Positions 16,221 through 24,280 of a DNA stretch of 39,185 nucleotides are shown here, one piece after another. The DNA is from Eubacterium sp. AF22-9 (GTDB taxonomy: Bacteria; Bacillota; Clostridia; Lachnospirales; Lachnospiraceae), in contig QRVH01000022.1 of the NCBI GenBank assembly GCA_003458705.1, positions 1-39,185 on the forward strand, written 5' to 3'. Below the pieces are notes generated by a model. The model was given only the letters and a program-made list of their open reading frames with translations. It searched no databases and was not told where the DNA came from. The position numbers were made by a program, and so were the translations under genes. Position 1 is the stretch's first letter; each line of letters starts with the position of its first letter.

Positions 16221-17402
16221 TTATTCAATTACGATTTTTTCTGTTGTCTCAATTGCTGTCTTGTAAAGCTCCTCAATAACTCCGTCAAGGTTAGTCTCAT
16301 GCTGCTTGATAACATTAAGATTAGGCTTGGTTACAGGGTGCTTTGCAACGAATATTGTACAGCAGTCCTCAAATGGCTGTATTGATGTCTCATATGAGCC
16401 AATCTTTTCTGATATATCAATAATCTCCTGCTTGTCAAAACCAATAACCGGTCTGAATACAGGCATTGTACACACTTCGTTAGTACAGTAAAGACTTGCC
16501 ATTGTCTGGCTTGCAACCTGTCCGATACTCTCTCCTGTAACAAGTCCCTGACATCCGCTCATCTTTCCTAAATCTTCAGCAATCTTCATCATATATCTTC
16601 TCATAATGATTGTAAGCTCATCATGTGGACATTTCTCATATATAGCCATCTGGATATCTGTGAAATTAACAACATTAAGTGTAATAGGGCCTGAATACTT
16701 AGATACAATCTTTGCAAGGTCAATTACCTTCTGCTTTGCTCTTTCACTTGTATATGGAGGAGCATGGAAGTATGTTGCTTCAATCTGTACACCTCTTTTG
16801 GCAACCATATATCCTGCAACAGGGCTGTCAATACCGCCTGATAATAAAAGCATAGCCTTTCCTGCTGTTCCGATTGGCATTCCGCCAGGACCCGGAACCT
16901 CGATAGAGTAAATATTGATTACATCTCCTCTGATTTCTACCTGTAAAAGAACCTCAGGCTTATGCACGTCAACCTTCATCTCTGGGAATGCATCAAGAAT
17001 TCTTCCACCAAGCTCCATATTAATCTCCATTGAGTTCATTGGATAATTCTTTCTTGTTCTTCTTGCATTAACCTTGAATGTAAGATTCTTATTCTTATAT
17101 GCCTTATCAAGATAATTGATAACCTGATTAGCAAGGTCATCAAAACCGTTATCTTCAATCTGAACTACAGGACAGATTCCAACTATACCAAATACTCTTG
17201 TAAGGCTCTCAATCACCTCATCATAATCATAGTCCGAAAGTGCATTAACATAGATTCTTCCATCTGCTCTTCTTACATCAAATTCTCCCTCAACATCTTT
17301 AAGTGAGAACTTAATCTGTCTTACAAGGGCATCCTCAAAGATGAATCTGTTCTTTCCTTTAACGCCTATTTCTCCATACTTTATCAAAAATGCTTTATAC
17401 AT
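16221..17402 (-). CDS. thiI: tRNA 4-thiouridine synthetase / thiamine sulfur transfer protein
   Basis: ThiI activates U8 of tRNA with ATP and inserts sulfur; it can also feed thiamine thiazole synthesis. The 393-aa protein has an N-terminal ferredoxin-like and THUMP region (to about 165), then the PP-loop LLSGGIDSPVAGYMVAKRG and later GLVTGESIGQVASQTM. It lacks the C-terminal rhodanese domain of the E. coli form, as usual in Firmicutes, where the partner cysteine desulfurase supplies sulfur directly. That partner is encoded immediately upstream. The ATG follows AAAGGCGGAAAACG. A two-hairpin repeat lies in the short gap between the two genes. Confidence 0.96.
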   Translation of the reverse strand: MYKAFLIKYGEIGVKGKNRFIFEDALVRQIKFSLKDVEGEFDVRRADGRIYVNALSDYDYDEVIESLTRVFGIVGICPVVQIEDNGFDDLANQVINYLDKAYKNKNLTFKVNARRTRKNYPMNSMEINMELGGRILDAFPEMKVDVHKPEVLLQVEIRGDVINIYSIEVPGPGGMPIGTAGKAMLLLSGGIDSPVAGYMVAKRGVQIEATYFHAPPYTSERAKQKVIDLAKIVSKYSGPITLNVVNFTDIQMAIYEKCPHDELTIIMRRYMMKIAEDLGKMSGCQGLVTGESIGQVASQTMASLYCTNEVCTMPVFRPVIGFDKQEIIDISEKIGSYETSIQPFEDCCTIFVAKHPVTKPNLNVIKQHETNLDGVIEELYKTAIETTEKIVIE

Positions 17403-17427
17403 CGTTTTCCGCCTTTCCTTTGCATAT

Positions 17428-17477
17428 CAAGATTTGTGCAAAGCACAATCTTGTGTGTGAAAATCTATTTTCACACA
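17428..17477 (-). repeat. Intercistronic two-hairpin repeat, copy A
   Basis: Hairpin 1 is CAAGATTTGTGC (17428-17439) with GCACAATCTTG (17443-17453), one unpaired T and a 3-base loop. Hairpin 2 is TGTGTGAAAA (17454-17463) with TTTTCACACA (17468-17477), perfect with a 4-base loop. It begins right after the nifS stop and ends before the thiI ribosome site. A related element with the same order of parts is at 22447-22507. Confidence 0.8.
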
Positions 17478-17478
17478 A

Positions 17479-18636
17479 TTATCGTCTTGTGTACTTCCTA
17501 AGCATTGGAAGCAGCTGTTTAAGTGTTTCTATTGTGTATTCAAGTTCTTCCTTTGTTGTCTCATAGCAGAAGCTGAACCGAAGTGTAGAATCAAGCAGCT
17601 CCTTATCAAGTCCAATTGCAACAAGTGTATTGCTCAGTCCCGGCTTGTTAGATGAGCATGCTGAACCTGATGATACATAGATTCCTTTATCTTCAAGTGA
17701 ATGAAGAAGCACTTCTGCCCTTACTCCTTTAAAGCTTGCACTTACAATCTGTGGTGCCGAATCCGTACCCTTCTTGCTGTTTACCTGCACATCAGGAAGC
17801 TTTTCAAGCTCATCTATGAAGTAATCCTTTAACTCATACAAATGTGCTATCTTGCTTTCAAAGTCATTATTATATATAAGCTTTACGGCAGTTGCAAGTC
17901 CTGCTATAGCCGGAACATTTTCAGTTCCTGAACGCATGCCCTTCTGCTGTCCTCCACCATATATAATAGGCTTGATTCTTGTCTTATCATTAATGAATAA
18001 GAATCCGCTCCCCTTAGGTCCGTGAATCTTATGTCCACTGACTGATAACAGATCAATTCCAAGCTTCTTAGGATATATCTTATATTTGCCATAAGCCTGA
18101 ATCGCATCAACATGATATACAATATCAGGATTATAATCTTTAATTATATGTCCGATTTCTTCAATCGGTTCAACTGCACCAATTTCATTATTAACATACA
18201 TTACTGAAACAAGTATTGTCTCATCATCAAGTGCATCCTTTAGAGCCTCTATATCAACTATTCCATCTTTATCAACTGGAAGATATGTTATTCTGAAGCC
18301 TTCTTTTTCAAGGAAATTGAATGGCTCTTTAACTGATGAATGTTCTACAGATGATACTATGCAGTGCATTCCTTTTCTTTTATTAGCCATTGCTGTTCCG
18401 ATTATTGCCATGTTATTAGATTCTGTTCCACCAGAAGTAAAGAGTATCTCCTTATCCTGACACTTAAGAGTCTTTGCTATTACCTCTTTAGCTTCACGGA
18501 TATATTTCTCTGCATCAACGCCCTTCATATGCTTTGATGATGGATTACCATAATCTTCTGACATAACCTTTACTGCTGTTTCTACTACCTCTGCTGCACA
18601 TTTCGTTGTAGCAGAATTATCAAGATATGCTTCCAT
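17479..18636 (-). CDS. Cysteine desulfurase (NifS/IscS family)
   Basis: This PLP enzyme converts cysteine to alanine and a protein persulfide. The 385-aa sequence starts MEAYLDNSATTKC, has the PLP lysine in SVSGHKIHGPKGSGFLF, and the persulfide cysteine in SSGSACSSNKPGLSNTL. The short active loop with SACSS suits a group I enzyme. Its position just upstream of thiI indicates that it donates sulfur for tRNA 4-thiouridine, as NifZ does in Bacillus. It follows rsmE by 16 bases in the long scpA-to-thiI run. Confidence 0.95.
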   Translation of the reverse strand: MEAYLDNSATTKCAAEVVETAVKVMSEDYGNPSSKHMKGVDAEKYIREAKEVIAKTLKCQDKEILFTSGGTESNNMAIIGTAMANKRKGMHCIVSSVEHSSVKEPFNFLEKEGFRITYLPVDKDGIVDIEALKDALDDETILVSVMYVNNEIGAVEPIEEIGHIIKDYNPDIVYHVDAIQAYGKYKIYPKKLGIDLLSVSGHKIHGPKGSGFLFINDKTRIKPIIYGGGQQKGMRSGTENVPAIAGLATAVKLIYNNDFESKIAHLYELKDYFIDELEKLPDVQVNSKKGTDSAPQIVSASFKGVRAEVLLHSLEDKGIYVSSGSACSSNKPGLSNTLVAIGLDKELLDSTLRFSFCYETTKEELEYTIETLKQLLPMLRKYTRR

Positions 18637-18652
18637 ATTGCCTCTTTTCCGC

Positions 18653-19390
18653 TTATTCTTCCATATTATACATAAGCACTGACAACAGCATCATTCCCGC
18701 TGTCTCAGTTCTTAATATTCTCTTACCTAGTGTGATTATCTCACAGCCTGCATTTACAGCTTCGTCAAGCTCTGACCTGTCGAATCCGCCCTCAGGGCCT
18801 ATGAATATACCAACAGATTCTCCATGTCCGATTTCTTCAATCACTTTTCTGGTCTTTTCCATGCCTTCTGCGCACTCATATGGCAGTAAAAGCTTATCTA
18901 GCTTTCCTGCATACTCAAGTGCCTGCTTAAATGTCATAACTTCTGTCACTTCAGGCTGGATACTTCTCTTGCTTTGCTTGGCTGCACTTAATGCAATACC
19001 ATTCCAGCGTTCAACCTTAGCTTTAGCTTTCTTCGCATCTAGTTTTACAACGCTTCTTTTCATTGCTACAGGAACAACACTGTATGCTCCGAGTTCTACA
19101 GCCTTCTGTATTATAAGCTCCATTTTGTCAGCCTTAGGCAGTCCCTGAAACAGAATTATTCTTGAAGGCAGTTCTTTTCCCTGCTCGTCCTTGCTTAGTA
19201 TATCTGCCCTTATATATTCATCTGACATAGAAGCAATGCTGCATTCATAATCAACATTATCTCCGCTGCTTATAAGAAGCTTGTCGCCTTCTTTGAATCT
19301 TAATACATTCTTAATATGATTAACATCACTTCCAACTATATCTATATATGAATCATGGATATTCTCATGCTCTGCAAAAAAATGATACAT
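18653..19390 (-). CDS. rsmE: 16S rRNA m3U1498 methyltransferase
   Basis: RsmE methylates N3 of U1498 in 16S rRNA with SAM. The 245-aa protein has the N-terminal PUA-like domain (HIKNVLRFKEGDKL) and a C-terminal SPOUT knot with the SAM motifs VGIFIGPEGGFDRSELDEA and LGKRILRTETAGM. The gene starts three bases after the prmA stop, the widespread prmA-rsmE pair, so both ribosome-modifying enzymes are made together. Confidence 0.96.
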   Translation of the reverse strand: MYHFFAEHENIHDSYIDIVGSDVNHIKNVLRFKEGDKLLISSGDNVDYECSIASMSDEYIRADILSKDEQGKELPSRIILFQGLPKADKMELIIQKAVELGAYSVVPVAMKRSVVKLDAKKAKAKVERWNGIALSAAKQSKRSIQPEVTEVMTFKQALEYAGKLDKLLLPYECAEGMEKTRKVIEEIGHGESVGIFIGPEGGFDRSELDEAVNAGCEIITLGKRILRTETAGMMLLSVLMYNMEE

Positions 19391-19393
19391 ACA

Positions 19394-20350
19394 CTACTTC
19401 CTTCTTGCTGTGATATTAACCCACTCGCCATCATGGTTAATCTCAACTATCTCTAACTCAGGATTCTTCTTAAATGCCTCTGCCACCTCATTTTCCTTAG
19501 TATCTATAATACCGGAAGTAATAAAGTAAGCGCCGTGCTTCATATGCTCATGTATGCATGTAGAAAGCGGCTCTAATACGTCTGCAAGGATATTGGCACA
19601 CACAATGTCGTAGCACTCATAGCCACAGGCATCTTTAACAGCTTTATCATCAATGATATTACCCTCAATAACCTCAAGCTGCTTCTTATCTATATTGTTC
19701 TGCTCTGCATTTTCCTCTGATGCAATAATTGCATTAGGGTCGAGGTCTGTACCAAATGCATGCTTTGCACCATATTTTAATGCAACTACTGAAAGTATAC
19801 CGCTTCCACAGCCGACATCTAACACCTCATCACCATCTTTAACATACTTCTGAAGCTGCTTTATAACCATTCTTGTAGTCTCATGCGAACCTGTTCCGAA
19901 AGCTGTTCCCGGGTCAATGCTAAGTACAGCATGCCCCTTCATCTCCTCTGTCTCCGGCTCCCATGTAGGCTTAATGAATAAGTCTCCTATTGTAAATGTA
20001 TGCCAGTACTGCTTCCAGTTATTAATCCAGTCCTTATCCTCTGTCTCTGATTCTGTGATTGTACCCTCACCAATATCAATAAACATTCTTAAATCTTCAA
20101 GTTCTGCCTTAACCTTTTCAAGCATTGAGCCATCATCTTCTTCACTGTCAATGTAGAAATTAACCTTAGCTCTGCCATCATCAGGTGGAAGGTCAGGAAT
20201 GAAATCTACAAACATTGACTTAGCCTCTTCCTTAGTAAGCTGTACATTATCCTCGATTTCGATACCTTCAATTCCTATATCATTAAGCGCGCTGCTTATC
20301 ATATCAACTGCATCTGTAGTTGTCTGGATTGAATATTTATTCCACTTCAT
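19394..20350 (-). CDS. prmA: Ribosomal protein L11 methyltransferase
   Basis: PrmA trimethylates lysines and the N-terminus of ribosomal protein L11. The 318-aa protein has an N-terminal substrate-recognition domain and a Rossmann methyltransferase domain with PGTAFGTGSHETTRM, the SAM motif VLDVGCGSGILSVVALKYGA and the NPPF-like block IVCANILADVL. Full length for the family. It lies between the M18 aminopeptidase and rsmE, with short gaps, and starts behind an AAGGATACTGAT ribosome region. Confidence 0.96.
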   Translation of the reverse strand: MKWNKYSIQTTTDAVDMISSALNDIGIEGIEIEDNVQLTKEEAKSMFVDFIPDLPPDDGRAKVNFYIDSEEDDGSMLEKVKAELEDLRMFIDIGEGTITESETEDKDWINNWKQYWHTFTIGDLFIKPTWEPETEEMKGHAVLSIDPGTAFGTGSHETTRMVIKQLQKYVKDGDEVLDVGCGSGILSVVALKYGAKHAFGTDLDPNAIIASEENAEQNNIDKKQLEVIEGNIIDDKAVKDACGYECYDIVCANILADVLEPLSTCIHEHMKHGAYFITSGIIDTKENEVAEAFKKNPELEIVEINHDGEWVNITARRK

Positions 20351-20371
20351 ATCAGTATCCTTTCAATTATC

Positions 20372-21775
20372 TTACATCTGTAAAAATGCTTCATATCCCT
20401 TTAATGTCTCATAAAGGTCTGCCTTGCTTATAACCTCATATGGTGCATGCATATTCTGTACAGCAATTCCGCTGTCGATTACATTCATGTCAAGGTTAGC
20501 CAGAATATATGCGATTGTTCCACCGCCGCCTGCGTCAACCTTTCCAAGTTCTGCCATCTGGAAGTACACATCTGCATCATCCATAACTTTTCTTAACTTT
20601 CCAATGAATTCAGCAGAAGCATCATTAGAACCGCTCTTACCTCTTGAACCTGTGTACTTGTTAAATACCATGCCCTTTCCAAAGAAAGCCGCATTTTTCT
20701 TTTCAAATACTGATGCATAGTTAGGATCATATGCTGCACTTACATCTGATGATAACATGTAAGAATTAGCAAGCGCTCTTCTTAACTTAAGTTCTGAATA
20801 GTCACCACATCTATCCATAACCTCTGCAACCATATTTTCAAAGAATCTTGAATGCATGCCTGTTGCACCGACACTTCCTATCTCTTCTTTATCTACAAGG
20901 ATACACACACCTGTTCTTGTAACCTGTGGTGTGTTAAGAAGTGCAATAAGTGAAGGATAAGCACACACTCTGTCATCATGGCCATATCCCATAATCATGC
21001 TTCTGTCTAAGCCGTAATCTCTTGCATGTCCTGCCGGAACTGCCTCAAGCTCTGCTGATAAGAAATCTTCCTCCTCAATTCCGTATTTTTCTTTAAGAAT
21101 TGCAAGAATATTCTTCTTAACTGCTTCCTTTTCTTCCTTATCCTCATCTGTATTATCACTGTCTGATGCTGCCGGCATGCTTCCTATAAGGATATCAAGG
21201 TCCTCGCCCTCAACCACCGAGCTTCCTTTCTTTTCCATCTGTTTAGCAGCCAGATGTATAAGAAGGTCTGATACTCCGACAACCGCATCGTCAGCGTCTT
21301 CTCCGATTACAACTTCAACACATTCGCCATTCTTTAATGCAACAACACCGTGAAGTGCAAGAGGAATTGCTACCCACTGGTATTTCTTGATTCCTCCATA
21401 ATAATGTGTATCAAGAAGTACAAGGTCTGAATCTTCATACATAGGATTCTGCTTGATATCAAGTCTTGGAGAATCAATATGTGCCCCAAGTATATTCATG
21501 CCGGCACTAATCGGCTCGTTTCCGATATTAAAAAGCACTATTGCCTTCTTCATATTAACAGCATATACTTTATCACCAGCCTTAAGTGTCTCATTGGCGG
21601 CAATAACTTCCTGTAAATCTCTGTATCCGGCTTTCTTTGCCAGTTCAACAGCCTTCTTTACACATTCTCTTTCTGTCTTACATTCAGATATAAAAGTCCT
21701 ATATTCATCTGCAAATGTGAATACATTTTTCTTATCTTCATCTGAATATTTCTTCCATGCATTCTTTCTTTCCAT
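20372..21775 (-). CDS. M18-family aminopeptidase
   Basis: This 467-aa zinc aminopeptidase removes N-terminal residues, usually acidic ones, from peptides in the cytoplasm. The metal site motifs are NILGAHIDSPRLDIKQ, the glutamates in LVDKEEIGSVGATGM, the aspartate in SSDVSAAYDPNY, and the C-terminal histidine in NMHAPYEVISK. A long insert with acidic residues (about 205-240) is typical of the Clostridia branch, often annotated as aminopeptidase 1. It has its own ribosome site AAGGAAGTTGAC and lies between scpB and prmA. Confidence 0.93.
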   Translation of the reverse strand: MERKNAWKKYSDEDKKNVFTFADEYRTFISECKTERECVKKAVELAKKAGYRDLQEVIAANETLKAGDKVYAVNMKKAIVLFNIGNEPISAGMNILGAHIDSPRLDIKQNPMYEDSDLVLLDTHYYGGIKKYQWVAIPLALHGVVALKNGECVEVVIGEDADDAVVGVSDLLIHLAAKQMEKKGSSVVEGEDLDILIGSMPAASDSDNTDEDKEEKEAVKKNILAILKEKYGIEEEDFLSAELEAVPAGHARDYGLDRSMIMGYGHDDRVCAYPSLIALLNTPQVTRTGVCILVDKEEIGSVGATGMHSRFFENMVAEVMDRCGDYSELKLRRALANSYMLSSDVSAAYDPNYASVFEKKNAAFFGKGMVFNKYTGSRGKSGSNDASAEFIGKLRKVMDDADVYFQMAELGKVDAGGGGTIAYILANLDMNVIDSGIAVQNMHAPYEVISKADLYETLKGYEAFLQM

Positions 21776-21791
21776 AATGTCAACTTCCTTT

Positions 21792-22406
21792 CTATATTCC
21801 TAATGTTATCTGACCATCAGAATCTTCTGAATTATCTGTGTCAAAGCTTTCGCCTGCAATTTCTAATTCTGCCTCTTCCTTATACTGTTCAACCATGTCT
21901 TCACTGATTGTCGGAAGCTCGTCTATCGACTGTACTCCGAAAGACCTTAAGAAATCCTCTGTTGTTCCGAAAAGCATAGGTCTTCCCGGTGCATCAAGTC
22001 TTCCCACTTCCTTTACAAGACCGAGTTCAACTAACTTACTTACTGCCCTGTCCGAATTAACGCCTCTTATATTCTCTATCTCTATCTTTGTTACAGGCTG
22101 CTTATATGCTATTATCGACAATGTTTCAAGCGCCGCCTCTGTAAGTGTATATCTTCTTGGCTGGCTGCACACTCTTATAAGAGCATCGTAATATTCCTGC
22201 TTGGTACACAGCTGAAAGCTGTTTTCAAGCTCAATAATTCTTATTCCCCTGTCCTCTGATTCATATTTATCCATAAGATTGTGTACTATCTTAACAGTTG
22301 TATCCACATCCTGTTCAATGGCATCTGCAAGCTTGCTCACTTCCACAGAATCACCCATAGTAAAAAGCACCGCTTCAATTATGCCTTCCATCTGTTCTAA
22401 ACTCAT
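21792..22406 (-). CDS. scpB: Segregation and condensation protein B
   Basis: ScpB is the dimeric winged-helix partner that binds ScpA in the SMC condensin. The sequence from MSLEQMEGIIEAVLFTMGD contains two winged-helix units, with the family block ALETLSIIAYKQPVTKIEIENIRG and a C-terminal LDAPGRPMLFGTTEDFLRSFG. The open frame starts at 22421, but ATG at 22406 is better spaced from GGAG and matches the usual ScpB start, giving 204 aa. The acidic tail (about 185-200) is variable. It follows scpA after the second copy of the two-hairpin repeat. Confidence 0.94.
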   Translation of the reverse strand: MSLEQMEGIIEAVLFTMGDSVEVSKLADAIEQDVDTTVKIVHNLMDKYESEDRGIRIIELENSFQLCTKQEYYDALIRVCSQPRRYTLTEAALETLSIIAYKQPVTKIEIENIRGVNSDRAVSKLVELGLVKEVGRLDAPGRPMLFGTTEDFLRSFGVQSIDELPTISEDMVEQYKEEAELEIAGESFDTDNSEDSDGQITLGI

Positions 22407-22446
22407 TTTCCTACTCTCCATTCCTGCACATCTTTTCAGTGCATTC

Positions 22447-22507
22447 CAAGTTTGTGCCTGAGCACAAACTTGCGTGTGAAAAAACTTGGGTATATGGTTT
22501 TTTCACA
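22447..22507 (-). repeat. Intercistronic two-hairpin repeat, copy B
   Basis: Hairpin 1 is CAAGTTTGTGC (22447-22457) with GCACAAACTTG (22462-22472), perfect with a 4-base loop. Hairpin 2 is TGTGAAAAAAC (22475-22485) with GTTTTTTCACA (22497-22507), perfect with an 11-base loop. Order, orientation and distance to the upstream stop codon are the same as in copy A at 17428-17477. Confidence 0.8.
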
Positions 22508-23284
22508 CTACTCCTCTGTTATATCTTCAATAAGCTCAGGATCTCTTACAACCCTTATGAATATATCCGCTTCCGGGCTTTCCTGCTTGACCTCAATGAA
22601 TCCTGTCTTAATAAGTTCTAACACAACTAAAAATGTTACTATAACAGCAACCTTTGACGGATTATTCCATAAAAGTTCCCTGAAACTGAAACTCTCATGC
22701 TCCATCATAAATGCTTTAATATCCACAAGCTTCTCACTCATGGTAACTTCTTCTTTCTCAATCTTTCCGAACTTACTTCGTACCGGATCAATCTTATCTT
22801 CCTTACGCTTACAAACATCAGCAAATATTCTGTTAAGGCGTGTAAGGGTTGTATCTCCTATAACCTCTGCTAAATCAACAGGCGGTGTATATGCCGCAAC
22901 CTCCTCCGGAATATCCTGCTTCTTATAATAAGTTCTCTCAGCGCCCGTTTGCTTGTCCTTTAATTCCTGTGCCATAGCTTTATACAGCTTGTACTCTAAC
23001 AGCTTTTCAACAAGCTCTGCTCTTGGATCTTCCTCGTTGCCCTCTTCATCCACTTCCTTAGGAAGTAACATTCTTGACTTGATATCAAGAAGAGTTGCCG
23101 CCATTACAAGGAATTCACTTACTACATTGAGGTCTTCCTTCTTTAACTGCTCAACATATTCCATGTACTGCTCTGTAATCATTGCAATCGGAATATCATA
23201 TATATTAACTTTATTCTTATCTATCAAATGTAAAAGAAGATCTAAAGGGCCTTCAAACACCTGAAGCTTAACACTAATTCCCAT
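22508..23284 (-). CDS. scpA: Segregation and condensation protein A
   Basis: ScpA is the kleisin bridging the SMC heads in bacterial condensin. The protein starts MGISVKLQVFEGPLDLLLHL, the classic ScpA N-terminus, followed by IPIAMITEQYMEYVE and LVMAATLLDIKSRMLLP. The C-terminal winged-helix part includes AVIVTFLVVLELIKTGFIEVKQ. The open frame runs to 23326, but a promoter with -10 at 23327-23332 puts the transcript start near 23320, and ATG 23284 has GAGG five bases before it. The product is 258 aa. Confidence 0.94.
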   Translation of the reverse strand: MGISVKLQVFEGPLDLLLHLIDKNKVNIYDIPIAMITEQYMEYVEQLKKEDLNVVSEFLVMAATLLDIKSRMLLPKEVDEEGNEEDPRAELVEKLLEYKLYKAMAQELKDKQTGAERTYYKKQDIPEEVAAYTPPVDLAEVIGDTTLTRLNRIFADVCKRKEDKIDPVRSKFGKIEKEEVTMSEKLVDIKAFMMEHESFSFRELLWNNPSKVAVIVTFLVVLELIKTGFIEVKQESPEADIFIRVVRDPELIEDITEE

Positions 23285-23326
23285 ATCTGCCTCACTATAT
23301 TTACTGTGCATAATTACACGAATCAC

Positions 23327-23355
23327 ATTTTACATAAAATATCAGATGTTTGCAA
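23327..23355 (-). promoter_or_regulatory. Sigma-A promoter of the scpA-to-thiI operon
   Basis: TTGCAA (23350-23355), 17-base spacer, TAAAAT (23327-23332) on the minus strand. It faces away from the yihY promoter, 30 bases apart. Confidence 0.75.
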
Positions 23356-23359
23356 GTAA

Positions 23360-23388
23360 TTGCTAAATTCTCTAAAATAACATATAAT
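23360..23388 (+). promoter_or_regulatory. Sigma-A promoter of yihY
   Basis: TTGCTA (23360-23365), 17-base spacer and a perfect TATAAT (23383-23388), about 38 bases before the ATG at 23427. Confidence 0.75.
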
Positions 23389-23426
23389 ATCTTGAAAACA
23401 TTCAATTAAGGAATATAGGAATAAGA

Positions 23427-24280
23427 ATGCTGAATCTAATATTATTAATTAAAAGAATTGCCACTAAAATAACTGAAGACCGCATTGGCGACTACGCTTC
23501 CTCAGCATGTTACTATCTCATGCTGAGTTTTTCCCGTTCTTTATCGGTCTTTTGAGCCTTATTAAGTTTCTGCCAGTTTCCAAAGCAGATCTTCTAAAGG
23601 TTATTTATGGCGTTCTACCAACACAGCTGCAGCCTATCGTACAGGGTATGCTTACTGATATATATGACAATTCAACCACTGCCTTAACGCTCATTACCGC
23701 AATAGGTATTATATGGGCTGCCGGCAAGGGCTTCATGGCGATAGTCCGTGGATTAAAGCAGATATACAGAAAAAGCAACCAGAAGAACTGGCTCTTTCAG
23801 AGAATAAGAGCAAGCATATACGCACTTATATTCATGGTACTTATTATCGCAAGTCTTATACTTATGGTATTCGGTAACAATATTATGAACTTCACCATGA
23901 AATATATTCCACAGCTTACTAATGTAGTAATTGTGTTCAGGGGAATATTTAACAGTAAACATTTTCTGTTTCCAAGTGTATTTACACTCTTCTTTACTAT
24001 AGCTTTCTCGCTTGTATCAAGAAGAGGCAAAAAGTTCTATAAAGAGATTCCCGGAGCTTTCTTCTCTGCTTTGGGCTGGTATCTATTCACAGCTCTGTAT
24101 TCTCTTTATGTTGGCCATTCCCCCAATTTTTCATACATGTACGGAAGCCTTGCTACTATTATCATAGCACTTATATGGATGTATGCCTGCATGATTATAA
24201 TATTCATAGGTGCAGAGATTAACTACTTCATCAATGACGAAAAAATATTCAGGCATTATCTTGGGAAGAAATCAGAGTAA
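23427..24280 (+). CDS. YihY/BrkB-family membrane protein, one-base frameshift near the N-terminus
   Basis: The family comprises integral membrane proteins with about six segments and unknown transport or envelope role; the old label ribonuclease BN is wrong for it. ATG 23427 gives MLNLILLIKRIATKITEDRI and ends in another frame after MLSFSRS. The family sequence at this point is LSFFPF, and the rest of the protein (FFPFFIGLLSLIKFLPVS on to the end) is open in the second frame from about 23507. One extra T in the run of five at 23528-23532 would join both parts into a full protein of about 285 aa. The intact frame alone lacks the first membrane helix. The gene converges with the SpoIID-like gene and overlaps it by 32 bases. 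Confidence 0.85.

Noticed and set aside
17403..17478. Riboswitch such as TPP before thiI
   Set aside because: The gap is only 76 bases, is filled by the two-hairpin repeat, and shows none of the conserved TPP riboswitch segments.
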